DNA from: JAQGMV01 sp963828715
Lineage (GTDB): Bacteria; Pseudomonadota; Gammaproteobacteria; Burkholderiales; SG8-41
Direction: 5' to 3'
Assembly (NCBI GenBank): GCA_963828715.1
Contig: CAWHFX010000016.1
Span: 12,437-76,436, forward strand
Length of the DNA: 64,000 nt
Position numbers and translations under genes: made by a program. Positions 7,841 to 15,936 of the stretch are shown piece after piece; the stretch's first letter is position 1, and every line of letters starts with the position of its first letter. Under the pieces are notes generated by a model. It saw only the letters and a list, made by a program, of their open reading frames with translations. It ran no database searches and had not been told where the DNA came from.

Positions 7841-8084
7841 GGCTCGGTTGACAGCGTGGCGGACTCGCTGTGCGACACGCCGAAGGAAAGGAGGTTACGG
7901 AGGGAAACCATGGGTTTCTCTCTGTTCCGTAGGGCGGCGAGGCCCGAGCCGAAGGCGAGCGCGGCTCGGTTGACAGCGTGGCGGACTCGCTGTGCGACAC
8001 GCCGAAGGAAAGGAGGTTACGGAGGGAAACCATGGGTTTCTCTCTGTTCCGTAGGGCGGCGAGGCCCGAGCCGAAGGCGAGCGC
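7841..8084. repeat. 122-bp tandem duplication with a third degenerate part-copy
   Basis: Two head-to-tail copies of a 122-bp unit occupy 7841-7962 and 7963-8084 and appear identical. The unit contains AGGAGG-like and TTGACAGC stretches and ends in the block CGAGCCGAAGGCGAGCGC. A shortened relative of that block lies just upstream (7812-7840) and a related block of about 55 bp lies far away at 34.95-35.02 kb. The array fills the gap between the convergent MFS and xdhC genes. It has no convincing coding content. Confidence 0.9.
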
Positions 8085-8107
8085 CGCCCCCTTCCGAGCG
8101 CCGCCCC

Positions 8108-9211
8108 CTAGGCCTGATGGATCGGCTTCTTGCGTTCGCGCAGGTGGCCGCCACGATGCTGCGTGATCACCGCCTGCATTTCCGAGAGGATCGACATGGC
8201 GACTTCCGCCGGGCCTTCAGAGCCGATGTCGAGACCGACGGGGGCATACAGCCGTGCGAGTTGTTCGTTTTCGGGTGCGCTGCCCTTGTCTTTCAGATCC
8301 GCGAGAATCTGGTCGGTGCGTTTGCGCGGACCGAGCAGCCCGACGTAGCGAACGGGTGAGGGCAGGAGGCGCTGCACCAGCTCCATGTCGCGCAGATAAT
8401 TGTGCGTCATCACGAGCGCGAGCGTGTCCGAGTCGAGCGTCACGCGCGGGAGCGATTCAGCCGGCGAGCCGACGACGATGCGGTCCGCCTGCGGGAAGCG
8501 TTCCGTTGTCGCATAGGCAGGCCGATGATCGACGAGCGTCACGTGCCAGCCCAGATCCTTGGCGAGCCGAACGACGGGCATCGCGTCGTGGCCTGCTCCG
8601 AACACGAGGAGCGGCGTCGGCGGGTCGATGCGTTCGATGAAAACGACAGCCGCACCGTCCGCGACGGCGATGCGACGCATTGAAGTGGCGCCGTCCTCCT
8701 GCACCGCGGAGGCGATGGCTGCTTTCAGCGCGGCGTTTTCGATGTCGGACTGCACCTCGCCGTCACGGCTGAGAAGGCGTGCACCGACCTTCTCCGACAC
8801 TTTGCCTTCGGTGCGCACCACGATCGCCGCAGTCCCCGGCGTCCGCTCGTCGAGACACCGTTTCGCGAACCCGATGAAATCGACGCCGCCTAGCGGCTCG
8901 ATCAGGATCGTGATGATGCCCTTGCAACCGAGTCCCACGCCAAAGACGATGTCTTCGTCGCTGGTCGTGTCGTAGACGGCGAGTTTCGGCGTGTTCGTGG
9001 CGACCGCCTCCTGGGCCCGCAACACCACGTCGTCCTCCAGGCAGCCGCCGCTGATCGAGCCGGCCGTCCACTTGCCGTCCACGATCAGCATGCGCGCGCC
9101 GGGCAGACGGTAGGAGGAGCCGTCGATTGCAACCACGGTCGCGAGCGCAATGGACTTGCCCTCGGCGCGGGCGCGTTCTACTTCGCTGACGATTCTTTGG
9201 AGTTCTTTCAT
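8108..9211 (-). CDS. xdhC: XdhC/CoxI family molybdenum cofactor insertion protein
   Basis: A 367-residue protein of the XdhC family, which binds the molybdenum cofactor, assists its sulfuration and delivers it to xanthine dehydrogenase-type enzymes in the cytoplasm. The N-terminal XdhC_CoxI domain includes DGSSYRLPGARML (30-42) and GSISGGCLEDDVV (51-63, with the conserved Cys). The C-terminal Rossmann-type domain has LLVFGAGHDAMPVV and MTHNYLRDMELV. No xanthine dehydrogenase subunit genes are in this window. Its ATG overlaps the modA stop as ATGA, so it is translated from the modA message, and it is likely controlled with modA by the operator at 10009-10032. Confidence 0.88.
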   Translation of the reverse strand: MKELQRIVSEVERARAEGKSIALATVVAIDGSSYRLPGARMLIVDGKWTAGSISGGCLEDDVVLRAQEAVATNTPKLAVYDTTSDEDIVFGVGLGCKGIITILIEPLGGVDFIGFAKRCLDERTPGTAAIVVRTEGKVSEKVGARLLSRDGEVQSDIENAALKAAIASAVQEDGATSMRRIAVADGAAVVFIERIDPPTPLLVFGAGHDAMPVVRLAKDLGWHVTLVDHRPAYATTERFPQADRIVVGSPAESLPRVTLDSDTLALVMTHNYLRDMELVQRLLPSPVRYVGLLGPRKRTDQILADLKDKGSAPENEQLARLYAPVGLDIGSEGPAEVAMSILSEMQAVITQHRGGHLRERKKPIHQA

Positions 9212-9981
9212 AGTGGCGAGGCCGGTTTGAATCCATACCGTTCGAACACGCCGCGTGCAGCAGGTTCGCGCATTACCTGCAGAAAACGCGCCGCGGCAGC
9301 GCTCTTGCTTGCGGCAGTGAGCGCGGCGGGATAGACAATGGGTGGATGCGTTCTCTCGGGGAACGTATCCACGATCTTCACCCGCCGCTCGACGGCCGCG
9401 TCGGTGCTGTAAACAATGCCGAGCGGTGCTTCACCCCGGGCGACCAGCAGGAGCGCCGCGCGAACATCGCCCGCCGCCGCGACGCGGTTGACGATGCTCG
9501 GCCAGACGCCCAGCGTCTCCAGTGCGCTCTTCGCATAACGACCCGCCGGGACGCTGCCGGGATCGGCCACTGCCAGCCGGCCGTTTCCAAGCGCAGCCGC
9601 GAGCGGGAACTCGCGAGTGATGGCGAGCTTGATTGTCGAGTCGGCAGGCGCAATCAGCACGAGTGCGTTGCGCACGAGGTCGAAGCGACTCGCAGGCTGT
9701 ACGAGAGATTTCTTCTGCAGATAATCCATCCATTCGAGATCGGCGGAAATGAAGACATCCGCCGGGGCGCCGTTCTCGATCTGCCGCGCGAGTGCGGCGC
9801 TCGCCGCATACGACGCCCGCACCGTGTCCTGCGTTCGCGCCTGATAGGTCTTTATCACGTCGTTCAGTGCATCGCTGAGGCTGGCTGCGGCAAAGACGGT
9901 AAACGTCTCGCCGCGCGCACCCGAGGGCGCTGCGGCGAACACCCACACCAGCATGCATACGAATGGCAGAAGCACTTTCAC
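9208..9981 (-). CDS. modA: Molybdate ABC transporter periplasmic binding protein
   Basis: A 257-residue periplasmic protein that captures molybdate (and tungstate) for the ModBC permease. A signal peptide covers residues 1 to about 24 (MKVLLPFVCMLVWVFAAAPSGARG). The mature part begins with TVFAAASLSDALNDVI, the typical ModA anion-binding start, followed by YAASAALARQIENGAPADVFISAD and a C-terminal YPAALTA segment, as in the family. Length is usual. It is transcribed away from modB and modC, unlike the common modABC order, and is followed by xdhC with a 4-base overlap. A ModE-type palindrome lies about 30 bases upstream of the start. Confidence 0.92.
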   Translation of the reverse strand: MKVLLPFVCMLVWVFAAAPSGARGETFTVFAAASLSDALNDVIKTYQARTQDTVRASYAASAALARQIENGAPADVFISADLEWMDYLQKKSLVQPASRFDLVRNALVLIAPADSTIKLAITREFPLAAALGNGRLAVADPGSVPAGRYAKSALETLGVWPSIVNRVAAAGDVRAALLLVARGEAPLGIVYSTDAAVERRVKIVDTFPERTHPPIVYPAALTAASKSAAAARFLQVMREPAARGVFERYGFKPASPL

Positions 9982-10008
9982 TGTTGCTCGACAAAAATGC
10001 AGCGATAC

Positions 10009-10032
10009 CGATATATTCGGCGAAATACATCG
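10009..10032. promoter_or_regulatory. ModE-type operator upstream of modA
   Basis: CGATATATT, six bases, then AATACATCG forms a nearly perfect palindrome (8 of 9 positions) that matches the known ModE box design of AT-rich TATATA half-sites with flanking CG. It lies 28-51 bases upstream of the modA start, where it would overlap the promoter. Occupation by ModE with molybdate would repress modA-xdhC. No second copy was seen in the modE-modB gap. Confidence 0.72.
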
Positions 10033-10071
10033 GCTGCGTCAAATGCGGCCAGTGGGTTCGAGGAGCATGGG

Positions 10072-10428
10072 TCAGTTGCTGAAAAGCGCGGCGAGTGCGC
10101 GCATGTCCGCGTCCGCGCCCGAATACGCGCTTGCTTCGAGCTTGCGGTAAAGAATGATCAGTTGCTGGCCGGCATCCGTAATTTCCGAAGAGCCGCCGCG
10201 CATGCCGCCTTTCGCACGCGTGACGGCAGGTGTCTTGAGTCGGGTGTTGATGTCTTCGACCAGCAGCCAGGCGCGCCGATACGACATGCCCAATTGCCGC
10301 GCCGCTGCCGAGATCGAGCCCGTCTCCATGATCGACTCGAGCAATGCGATCTTGCCGGGACCGATTGCGGCCTCGCGGTCGACATCGATGCGCAGGCGAA
10401 GCCGGATGCGCGTTTTTGCGGGCGGCAT
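10072..10428 (-). CDS. modE: ModE-type winged-helix regulator without a molybdate-binding domain
   Basis: A 118-residue protein equal to the N-terminal DNA-binding domain of ModE, the molybdate-responsive regulator. The winged-helix recognition region is GSISAAARQLGMSYRRAW (37-54), followed by LVEDINTRL and GGMRGGSSEIT, all typical of the LysR-type ModE head. The tandem MOP/TOBE molybdate-binding domains of full-length ModE are missing: translation ends soon after the dimer helix. Short ModE forms like this are known in proteobacteria and depend on other molybdate-binding partners or bind DNA constitutively. It lies 90 bases upstream of modA on the same strand and diverges from modB. Confidence 0.85.
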   Translation of the reverse strand: MPPAKTRIRLRLRIDVDREAAIGPGKIALLESIMETGSISAAARQLGMSYRRAWLLVEDINTRLKTPAVTRAKGGMRGGSSEITDAGQQLIILYRKLEASAYSGADADMRALAALFSN

Positions 10429-10523
10429 GGGATCAGGAGTACTTCACGTGAGCGCGAACAGTGGCATCTTCGCACGACTGGCGAATGGCGGCGCGGCCCT
10501 GACCGTGCTGATCGACCGGACAT

Positions 10524-11216
10524 ATGACGCCTGAAGAATGGGAAGTACTGCGGCTCAGCCTGCGTGTCGCTGTCCTGAGCGTCGCCGTGAGCGTGCCGCT
10601 CGCGCTCGCGGTTGCGTACATGCTTGCCCGCTTCACCTTCCCGGGTAAGAGTCTCTTCGATGCTATCGTGCACCTGCCGCTCGTTTTGCCGCCGGTTGTC
10701 GTCGGGTATTGCTTGCTGCTCCTGCTCGGCCGCCGCGGCGTGCTGGGACAATGGCTGGACGAGTACCTCGGTATCGTTGTCTCGTTTCGCTGGACCGGCG
10801 CCGCCATCGCGTGCGCGGTCATGGGCTTCCCGCTGATGGTGCGGGCGATGAGGCTTTCGCTGGAAGCGATTGACGAGCGCCTGGAAGCGGCCGCAGCCAC
10901 GCTCGGCGCCGGACGAGCCCGCATCTTCACCACACTGACGCTGCCGCTGATGGGGCCCGGCATCATCACCGGCGTGCTGCTCTCGTTCGCGCGCAGTCTC
11001 GGCGAGTTCGGCGCCACCATCACGTTCGTCTCGAACATACCGGGAGAGACGCGAACGCTGCCGCTCGCGATCTATGCCTACACGCAGGTGCCGGGCGGCG
11101 ACACGCCTGCGCTGCGTTTGAGCGTGATCTCCGTCGTGCTGTCGATTGTCGCCCTGTTGGTATCCGAGGCGCTGTCGCGACGCGCCTCCCGGCGTACGAA
11201 AGGCCAGGATGATTGA
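10524..11216 (+). CDS. modB: Molybdate ABC transporter permease
   Basis: A 230-residue inner-membrane permease forming the channel of the molybdate importer. About five to six hydrophobic helices are visible and the cytoplasmic EAA-type loop that contacts ModC is present (EAAATLGAGRARIFTTLTLP). The central PLVLPPVVVGYCLLLLLG segment and the late SFARSLGEFGATITF segment are typical of ModB/CysT permeases. It starts at an ATG at 10524 with a weak ribosome-binding site (GACCGGA), and its end overlaps the modC start by 8 bases. It is divergent from modE. Confidence 0.92.
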   Translation: MTPEEWEVLRLSLRVAVLSVAVSVPLALAVAYMLARFTFPGKSLFDAIVHLPLVLPPVVVGYCLLLLLGRRGVLGQWLDEYLGIVVSFRWTGAAIACAVMGFPLMVRAMRLSLEAIDERLEAAAATLGAGRARIFTTLTLPLMGPGIITGVLLSFARSLGEFGATITFVSNIPGETRTLPLAIYAYTQVPGGDTPALRLSVISVVLSIVALLVSEALSRRASRRTKGQDD

Positions 11217-12300
11217 GGTCGATGTCGCCGCGCGTATCGGCAGGCTGGATCTTGCCGTCGCGTTTCGCACCGATGCCCGTGTCACGGCGTTCTTCGGCCG
11301 GTCCGGCGCGGGGAAGACGTCGCTCGTCAACATGATCGCGGGACTGGTGAAACCCGATCGCGGGCGCATCGAGATCGATGGACAGGTGCTGTTCGACAGC
11401 GGTGCCGGCGTGAACGTGCCCATGCACGCGCGCCGCATCGGCTACGTGTTCCAGGAAGGGCGACTGTTTCCGCACTACAGCGTGCGCCGCAACCTGCTCT
11501 ATGGCCACGCGCTGGTGCCGCGGTCAGCGCGTTATGTCGATTTCGACCACGTCGTCGAGATGCTCGGACTTCGTTCGCTGCTCGAGCGCAGACCGGGCGA
11601 TCTTTCAGGCGGCGAGAAGCAGCGTGTCGCGATCGGCCGCGCTTTGCTTGCGAGCCCGCGCATACTGTTACTGGACGAGCCACTCGCGTCGCTCGACACG
11701 ACACGCAAGGAAGAAGTCATGCAGTACATCGAGCTCATGCGCGACGACGTGCGCATCCCGATCATCTATGTGAGCCACGGCGTTGATGAAGTCGTACGCC
11801 TCGCCGACCGGGTCGTGGTGATGGCGGAGGGCAAAGCGGCCGCTTTCGGCTACGTCGAAGACATCATGGGGAGGCCCGATCTCGGCACCACGGCCGGCAT
11901 ATTCCAGGGCGGCACGGTCATCGATGCGCGCGTGATTGCGCAGGACCTCGAATACGATCTGGCTACCCTCGAGTTCGACGGCGGAACGCTGACTGTGCCT
12001 GATATGGATGCACTCGTGGGCGAAGCCGTGCGGCTGCGCATACGCGCACGCGACGTGTCTATCGCGCTCGAACCCCCGGGCGCGATCAGCATTCAGAACG
12101 TGCTGCGCGGCCGCATCACGAGCGTCGGCGAGCCGCGCGAAGGCGCGGTCGTGGTTGCAGTCGCCGTCGGCAGCGTCACGCTGCGATCGCGCGTCACGCG
12201 GCGGGCAGCAGAGCAGTTGGCGCTGAAGCCCGGGCTGCAAGCCTATGCGCTCGTGAAAGCAATCTCGCTCGATCGGCACAACGCCGGATATGCCGGATAA
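11209..12300 (+). CDS. modC: Molybdate ABC transporter ATP-binding protein
   Basis: A 363-residue ATPase that powers molybdate import. Walker A is GRSGAGKTS (30-38), the Q-loop lies in FQEGRLF, the ABC signature is LSGGEKQRVAIGRAL (132-146), Walker B with catalytic Glu is ILLLDEP (152-158), and the switch His is in VSHGVDEV. The C-terminal 70 residues form the TOBE/MOP molybdate-binding domain typical of ModC. The ATG at 11209 was chosen because AGGCCAGG precedes it and it overlaps the modB stop by 8 bases. Being the only molybdate-binding regulatory domain near the short ModE, it may help sense intracellular molybdate; that part is inference. Confidence 0.93.
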   Translation: MIEVDVAARIGRLDLAVAFRTDARVTAFFGRSGAGKTSLVNMIAGLVKPDRGRIEIDGQVLFDSGAGVNVPMHARRIGYVFQEGRLFPHYSVRRNLLYGHALVPRSARYVDFDHVVEMLGLRSLLERRPGDLSGGEKQRVAIGRALLASPRILLLDEPLASLDTTRKEEVMQYIELMRDDVRIPIIYVSHGVDEVVRLADRVVVMAEGKAAAFGYVEDIMGRPDLGTTAGIFQGGTVIDARVIAQDLEYDLATLEFDGGTLTVPDMDALVGEAVRLRIRARDVSIALEPPGAISIQNVLRGRITSVGEPREGAVVVAVAVGSVTLRSRVTRRAAEQLALKPGLQAYALVKAISLDRHNAGYAG

Positions 12301-12309
12301 TCGCCCCCC

Positions 12310-12807
12310 ATGAAGGTTTTCGGTTTCGCCGGTTATTCCGGAAGTGGAAAAACGACGCTCATCGAGCAGCTCATTCCGTTGTTCACCAGGCGCGGTATCG
12401 TCGTGTCACTGATCAAGCACGCGCATCACACGTTCGACATCGACCATCCGGGCAAGGACTCCTACCGCCATCGCAAGGCGGGTTGCACCGAAGTCCTCGT
12501 CACGTCCTCGCGGCGCTGGGCCCTCATCCATGAGCTGGCCGGAACGAGCGAGCCGAGCTTGAAGGAGCACGTGCGGCACCTCGCGCCCTGCGATCTGGTG
12601 CTGGTGGAAGGGTTCAAGCACGAACCCATTCCGAAGCTCGAGGTCTATCGCACTGAAGTAGGCGAGCCGCTCATCCATCCGCACGATGAGTACATCGTGG
12701 CAATCGCGAGCGACAAGCGACTGGACGCGGCGCTTCCGCAGTTCGACCTGAACAAACCGGAGCCGATCGCCGAATTCGTGTTGAAGCACGTGGGTCTCAA
12801 GACCTGA
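12310..12807 (+). CDS. mobB: Molybdopterin-guanine dinucleotide synthesis GTP-binding protein
   Basis: A 165-residue P-loop GTPase that assists MobA in attaching GMP to molybdopterin, giving the MGD form of the cofactor used by DMSO-reductase-type enzymes. The P-loop is GYSGSGKTTL near residues 8-17, followed by SLIKHAHHTFDIDHPGKDSYRHRKAG (shown here only as the SLIKH and GKDSYRHR parts of a MobB signature) and the VEGFKHEPIPKLEVYR segment. The start is 10 bases after modC, so it likely belongs to the same transcript. Length is normal for MobB alone; no MobA gene is present in the window. Confidence 0.92.
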   Translation: MKVFGFAGYSGSGKTTLIEQLIPLFTRRGIVVSLIKHAHHTFDIDHPGKDSYRHRKAGCTEVLVTSSRRWALIHELAGTSEPSLKEHVRHLAPCDLVLVEGFKHEPIPKLEVYRTEVGEPLIHPHDEYIVAIASDKRLDAALPQFDLNKPEPIAEFVLKHVGLKT

Positions 12808-12821
12808 CGCACAATGCACGC

Positions 12822-13076
12822 ATGATCACGATCCTTTATTTCGCCCGATTGCGGGAAGCGCTGGGCACTGGCCGGGAAGAGCTGGCGCTGCCGGCCAGTG
12901 TTGCCAATATCGCCGGTCTGCGGGCCGCGCTCGTGAGCCGGGGCGGTGCATGGACGGAAGCGTTCGGCGGTCCGCGCCGTATCCGTGCTGCGGTCAATCA
13001 GCAGATGGCCGACGACGCCGCCGCCGTGCATGATGGCGACGAGATTGCGTTTTTTCCACCGGTGACCGGAGGCTGA
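12822..13076 (+). CDS. moaD: Molybdopterin synthase small (sulfur carrier) subunit
   Basis: An 84-residue ubiquitin-fold protein that carries sulfur as a C-terminal thiocarboxylate to the molybdopterin synthase active site. It begins ITILYFARLREALG and ends FFPPVTGG, with the essential Gly-Gly C-terminus intact. It lies 14 bases after mobB and 4 bases before moaE, so the two synthase subunits are made together. Other MoaA, MoaB and MoaC genes are not in the window. Confidence 0.93.
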   Translation: MITILYFARLREALGTGREELALPASVANIAGLRAALVSRGGAWTEAFGGPRRIRAAVNQQMADDAAAVHDGDEIAFFPPVTGG

Positions 13077-13080
13077 TCCC

Positions 13081-13551
13081 GTGGCTGTCCGCATTCAAAC
13101 CGCAGACTTCGATGCCGGCGTTGAAATGGCGGCGTTACGCCGCGGCAACGCGGCTGTCGGCGCAGTCGCGAGCTTCGTCGGGATCGTGCGCGACGTGAAC
13201 GAAGGTGACCGGGTTTCCGAGATGACCCTCGAGCACTACCCGGGAATGACCGAGAAATCCATCGAGGCGATCATCACGCAGGCGCGCGGCCGCTGGGACG
13301 TGATCGACGCAGTGGTCGTGCACCGCGTCGGCACGCTGAAGCCGACCGATCAGATCGTGCTCGTGATCGTGGCGAGCGGACACCGCGGTGACGCGTTCGC
13401 CGCGTGCGAATTCATCATGGATTATCTGAAGACACAGGCACCGTTCTGGAAGAAGGAACGGACCGGCGAGGGTACGCGCTGGGTCGATGCACGCGCAGCC
13501 GATGATGCAGCAGCCGAGCGCTGGCACACGCGGGGATCCTCTTCCAGCTGA
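13081..13551 (+). CDS. moaE: Molybdopterin synthase catalytic subunit
   Basis: A 156-residue protein that, with MoaD, converts cyclic pyranopterin monophosphate into molybdopterin. Family landmarks are GAVASFVGIVRDVN, LEHYPGMTEKSI, HRVGTLKPTDQIVLV and the active-site segment PFWKKER containing the catalytic lysines. It starts at a GTG at 13081, four bases after the moaD stop, with the GGAGG of the moaD 3' end (ACCGGAGGCTGA) as its ribosome-binding site. It is the last gene of the modBC-mobB-moaDE unit. Confidence 0.93.
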   Translation: MAVRIQTADFDAGVEMAALRRGNAAVGAVASFVGIVRDVNEGDRVSEMTLEHYPGMTEKSIEAIITQARGRWDVIDAVVVHRVGTLKPTDQIVLVIVASGHRGDAFAACEFIMDYLKTQAPFWKKERTGEGTRWVDARAADDAAAERWHTRGSSSS

Positions 13552-13590
13552 GCCGCACCCGACTCGACTCCGTTCGCCGTCGAGGCCCGT

Positions 13591-13947
13591 CTACGCGGGG
13601 TCGCCGCGCAGTTCCGGCGCATCCTCCCCGTTCGGATTGATCACGCCGAAGTCGGCTGCAAGGCGAAGATAGAACACTCGAAGACCTTCGCTCTTTACCA
13701 GGTCGAGGAATCTGTCCGCTTCGTCGTCCGTGACAACGAAGTCGATCTGCATCGGGAGGTCGCCTGCGAGCTCGTAGAAATGCTGGAAGTGCAATTGTCC
13801 GTGGTGGCCGAAGCCGGCGACGGCGCGAAAGGCCGTAGCGCCATGGATGCCGAGTTTTTTCGCCTCGTTCAGGAGCCATTCGTAAAGCAGACGGTGTTTG
13901 TGCTTCTGCTGCTCGTGAACGTAAAGTCTCAGGAATACGCCTTTCAT
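13591..13947 (-). CDS. DUF190 family protein linked to the fluoride channel gene
   Basis: A 118-residue protein of the DUF190 family, a small PII-like fold of unknown function often found next to crcB. It starts MKGVFLRLYVHEQQKHKHR and includes LLYEWLLNEAKKLGIHGATAFRAV (given as its LLYEW and GIHGATAFR parts), typical of the family. The ATG at 13947 overlaps the crcB stop as ATGA. A role in regulating fluoride export through CrcB has been proposed for the association; nothing more can be read from sequence. It converges on moaE. Confidence 0.8.
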   Translation of the reverse strand: MKGVFLRLYVHEQQKHKHRLLYEWLLNEAKKLGIHGATAFRAVAGFGHHGQLHFQHFYELAGDLPMQIDFVVTDDEADRFLDLVKSEGLRVFYLRLAADFGVINPNGEDAPELRGDPA

Positions 13948-14339
13948 AAAGGCTCCGTTGAAAACACGGCTCTCACGATGAGAATGCCTGCGATCGTCAG
14001 CAGCACCGAGCCGAAGAGATGTGCCGATACCGCTGCGACACTCCACCACAGCTGCTTGCGCATGATCAGCGTCACGATCTCGGCCGAGAATGTCGAGAAC
14101 GTCGACAGCCCGCCGAGGAAGCCCGTGATCACGAGCCATCCCACTTCAGGCTGAAGCCGCGCAACACGGGTGACAACCTCGACCGCGACACCGATCAGAA
14201 GCCCCGCAATCAGGTTCGAAGCGAGCGTTCCGAGCGGAATGGTCGGAAACAGCGGATTGAGGACCAGACTGAGCCACCACCGCAGCCACGCGCCCATGGC
14301 CGCGCCCATTCCCACCAGAAGGAAACCCTGAATCGTCAT
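13944..14339 (-). CDS. crcB: Fluoride ion channel/exporter CrcB
   Basis: A 131-residue inner-membrane protein with four hydrophobic helices that exports fluoride as a dual-topology dimer. Signature segments are GAWLRWWLS near the N-terminus, PLGTLASNLIAG, and GFLGGLSTFSTFSAE, which has the phenylalanine-serine-threonine channel motif. Length is normal. Its stop overlaps the DUF190 gene start by 4 bases. No fluoride riboswitch was recognised in the 15-base gap to the upstream nnrD/nnrE gene, so it is probably read from that promoter. Confidence 0.9.
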   Translation of the reverse strand: MTIQGFLLVGMGAAMGAWLRWWLSLVLNPLFPTIPLGTLASNLIAGLLIGVAVEVVTRVARLQPEVGWLVITGFLGGLSTFSTFSAEIVTLIMRKQLWWSVAAVSAHLFGSVLLTIAGILIVRAVFSTEPL

Positions 14340-14354
14340 TGACTGCTTCTCCAG

Positions 14355-15879
14355 CTACACGCTCGGTAGAGACGGGGTGGGCGCCTTTGTAACGGCTGAA
14401 ACGATTTCGCGCGCGGCGCCGATCAGCTCGCCCGCAGTCAATCCGACGGGGCCGCAGCCTTTCGCGACGAGCGCATCGCCCGCGGCGCCGTGCAGATGCA
14501 CCGCCGCTTCGAGCGCGCTTTCGGCGCTGGCGCCCTGCGCAAGCAAAGCGGCGATGATCCCCGACAGCACGTCACCCGTCCCGGCGCTCGCCATCCCCGG
14601 GTTGCCCGACGTGTTGATACTCCACTGTCCATCGGGCCAGGCACAGATGCTTCCTGCGCCTTTCAGAACGACGCCCGCGCGGAACGTCTTTGCCAGCTCG
14701 ACTGCCGCGTAGAGCCGGTCTTTCTGTACTTCGCGCGTACTCACATGCAGGAGTCGCGCGGCCTCTGCCGGATGCGGCGTGAGCACCGCGGGTGCGCTGC
14801 GGCTGGCCAACGCCGCAGCAAGCTTCTCATCGGCAGCGATCATGTTGAGCGCATCGGCGTCGATCACGAGCGGTAGCGCCTGTGACAGCGCCGCGGTCAG
14901 ATGGCGCTTCGCCTCCGCCGATTGCCCGAGCCCCGGTCCGGCGGCGAGGCAGGTGAGATGATCGAGAGCGAGCACCTCATCCGCGGATCGGAACATGAGC
15001 TCCGGTTGTACGGGGTCGAATGCAGGCACATCGGGTGCGGCGAAGCCCACGTATACGCGTCCGGCGCCGAGATTCAATGCAGCGCGCCCCGCGAGCACTG
15101 CTGCGCCTGCCATTCCGGTCGCGCCGCCGATGATGCCCGTGCTTCCATAGTCGCCCTTGTGCGTGTTCAGTCGCCTGCGTGGCAGCGCAGCCGGAATCGC
15201 TTCGGGACCGATGACGTGACCCGCTGGTTCGAGCAGCGCACGTGTGTCGAGTGCGAGCGATGCGATGTGAAGCGCGCCGCAATGGTCCGGGCCATCGAGC
15301 GTGAGAAGGCCCGGCTTGAGCGCGATGAACGTCATGGTGTGCGTCGCCCGCACGGCGGTGCCGAGGACACGTCCGCTGTCGGATTCGATGCCGGTCGGCA
15401 CGTCCAGCGCGAGCACCCGGGCGCGCGCGGCGTTGATCCAGGCCACGCGCTCGGCATACGCGCCGCCGATTTCACGCTGAAGGCCGATCCCGAACAGGCC
15501 GTCCACGACGAGCCCGCATTCATCGGCACGAGGCATATCGGCGGTGACATCGCCCCCGGCAGCACGCCACGCGTCGAACGCCGCCTGCGCATCCTGCGAG
15601 AGCTTCTCCCGGTCCCCACTGAACGAAACCGTGACGTCGAACCACCAGCGTCTTGAGATGTCGCGCGAGCACGAATGCATCGCCGCCGTTGTTGCCGGGA
15701 CCCGCGAACACGACGATGGGTCTGCCGCCGCGGCCGGCGATTTCGCGCGCAAGCTCGGCTGCAGCGAGACCGGCCCGTTCCATGAGCGCTGGCGGATCGG
15801 GCACGGCGACAGCGCGCGCTTCGAGCGTCCGGATTTCAGCCGTGCGATAGATGGGGGTGAGGTGATGAAAGCGTTGCAT
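14355..15879 (-). CDS. nnr: Bifunctional NAD(P)H-hydrate epimerase/dehydratase, with a one-base frameshift
   Basis: Repairs damaged NADH and NADPH hydrates. The N-terminal epimerase starts at ATG 15879 (MQRFHHLTPIYRTAEIR) and has FAGPGNNGGDAFVLARHLKT. Near 15648 the frame breaks; continuing in the other frame gives WWFDVTVSFSGD, which is the natural next segment, so one extra base seems to be present. The rest carries GLFGIGLQREIGG, LDVPTGIESDSG, and the ADP-dependent dehydratase domain with IIGGATGMAGAAVLAG and the GTGDVLSG catalytic loop, ending at 14355. About 507 residues if repaired, normal for the fused NnrE-NnrD protein. The break may be a sequence error. Confidence 0.85.
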
Positions 15880-15921
15880 GCGTTGATGACGAGCCGCGGC
15901 GGTTGCGTGAATCGGCGTCAG

Positions 15922-15936
15922 GTAAAATAGCGCTTT
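15922..15936. repeat. Left copy of a 15-bp direct repeat flanking an apparent insertion
   Basis: GTAAAATAGCGCTTT occurs here and again, in the same orientation, at 18551-18565 just upstream of purL. Further matching (TTTAGC-GAG) extends both copies if small gaps are allowed. The two copies bracket 2.6 kb of DNA holding a gene remnant and an OmpA-family gene. This suggests duplication of the purL upstream sequence when the segment entered. Confidence 0.7.

Noticed and set aside
13944..14355. Fluoride riboswitch before crcB
   Set aside because: The gap upstream of crcB is only 15 bases and holds no conserved fluoride-aptamer core.
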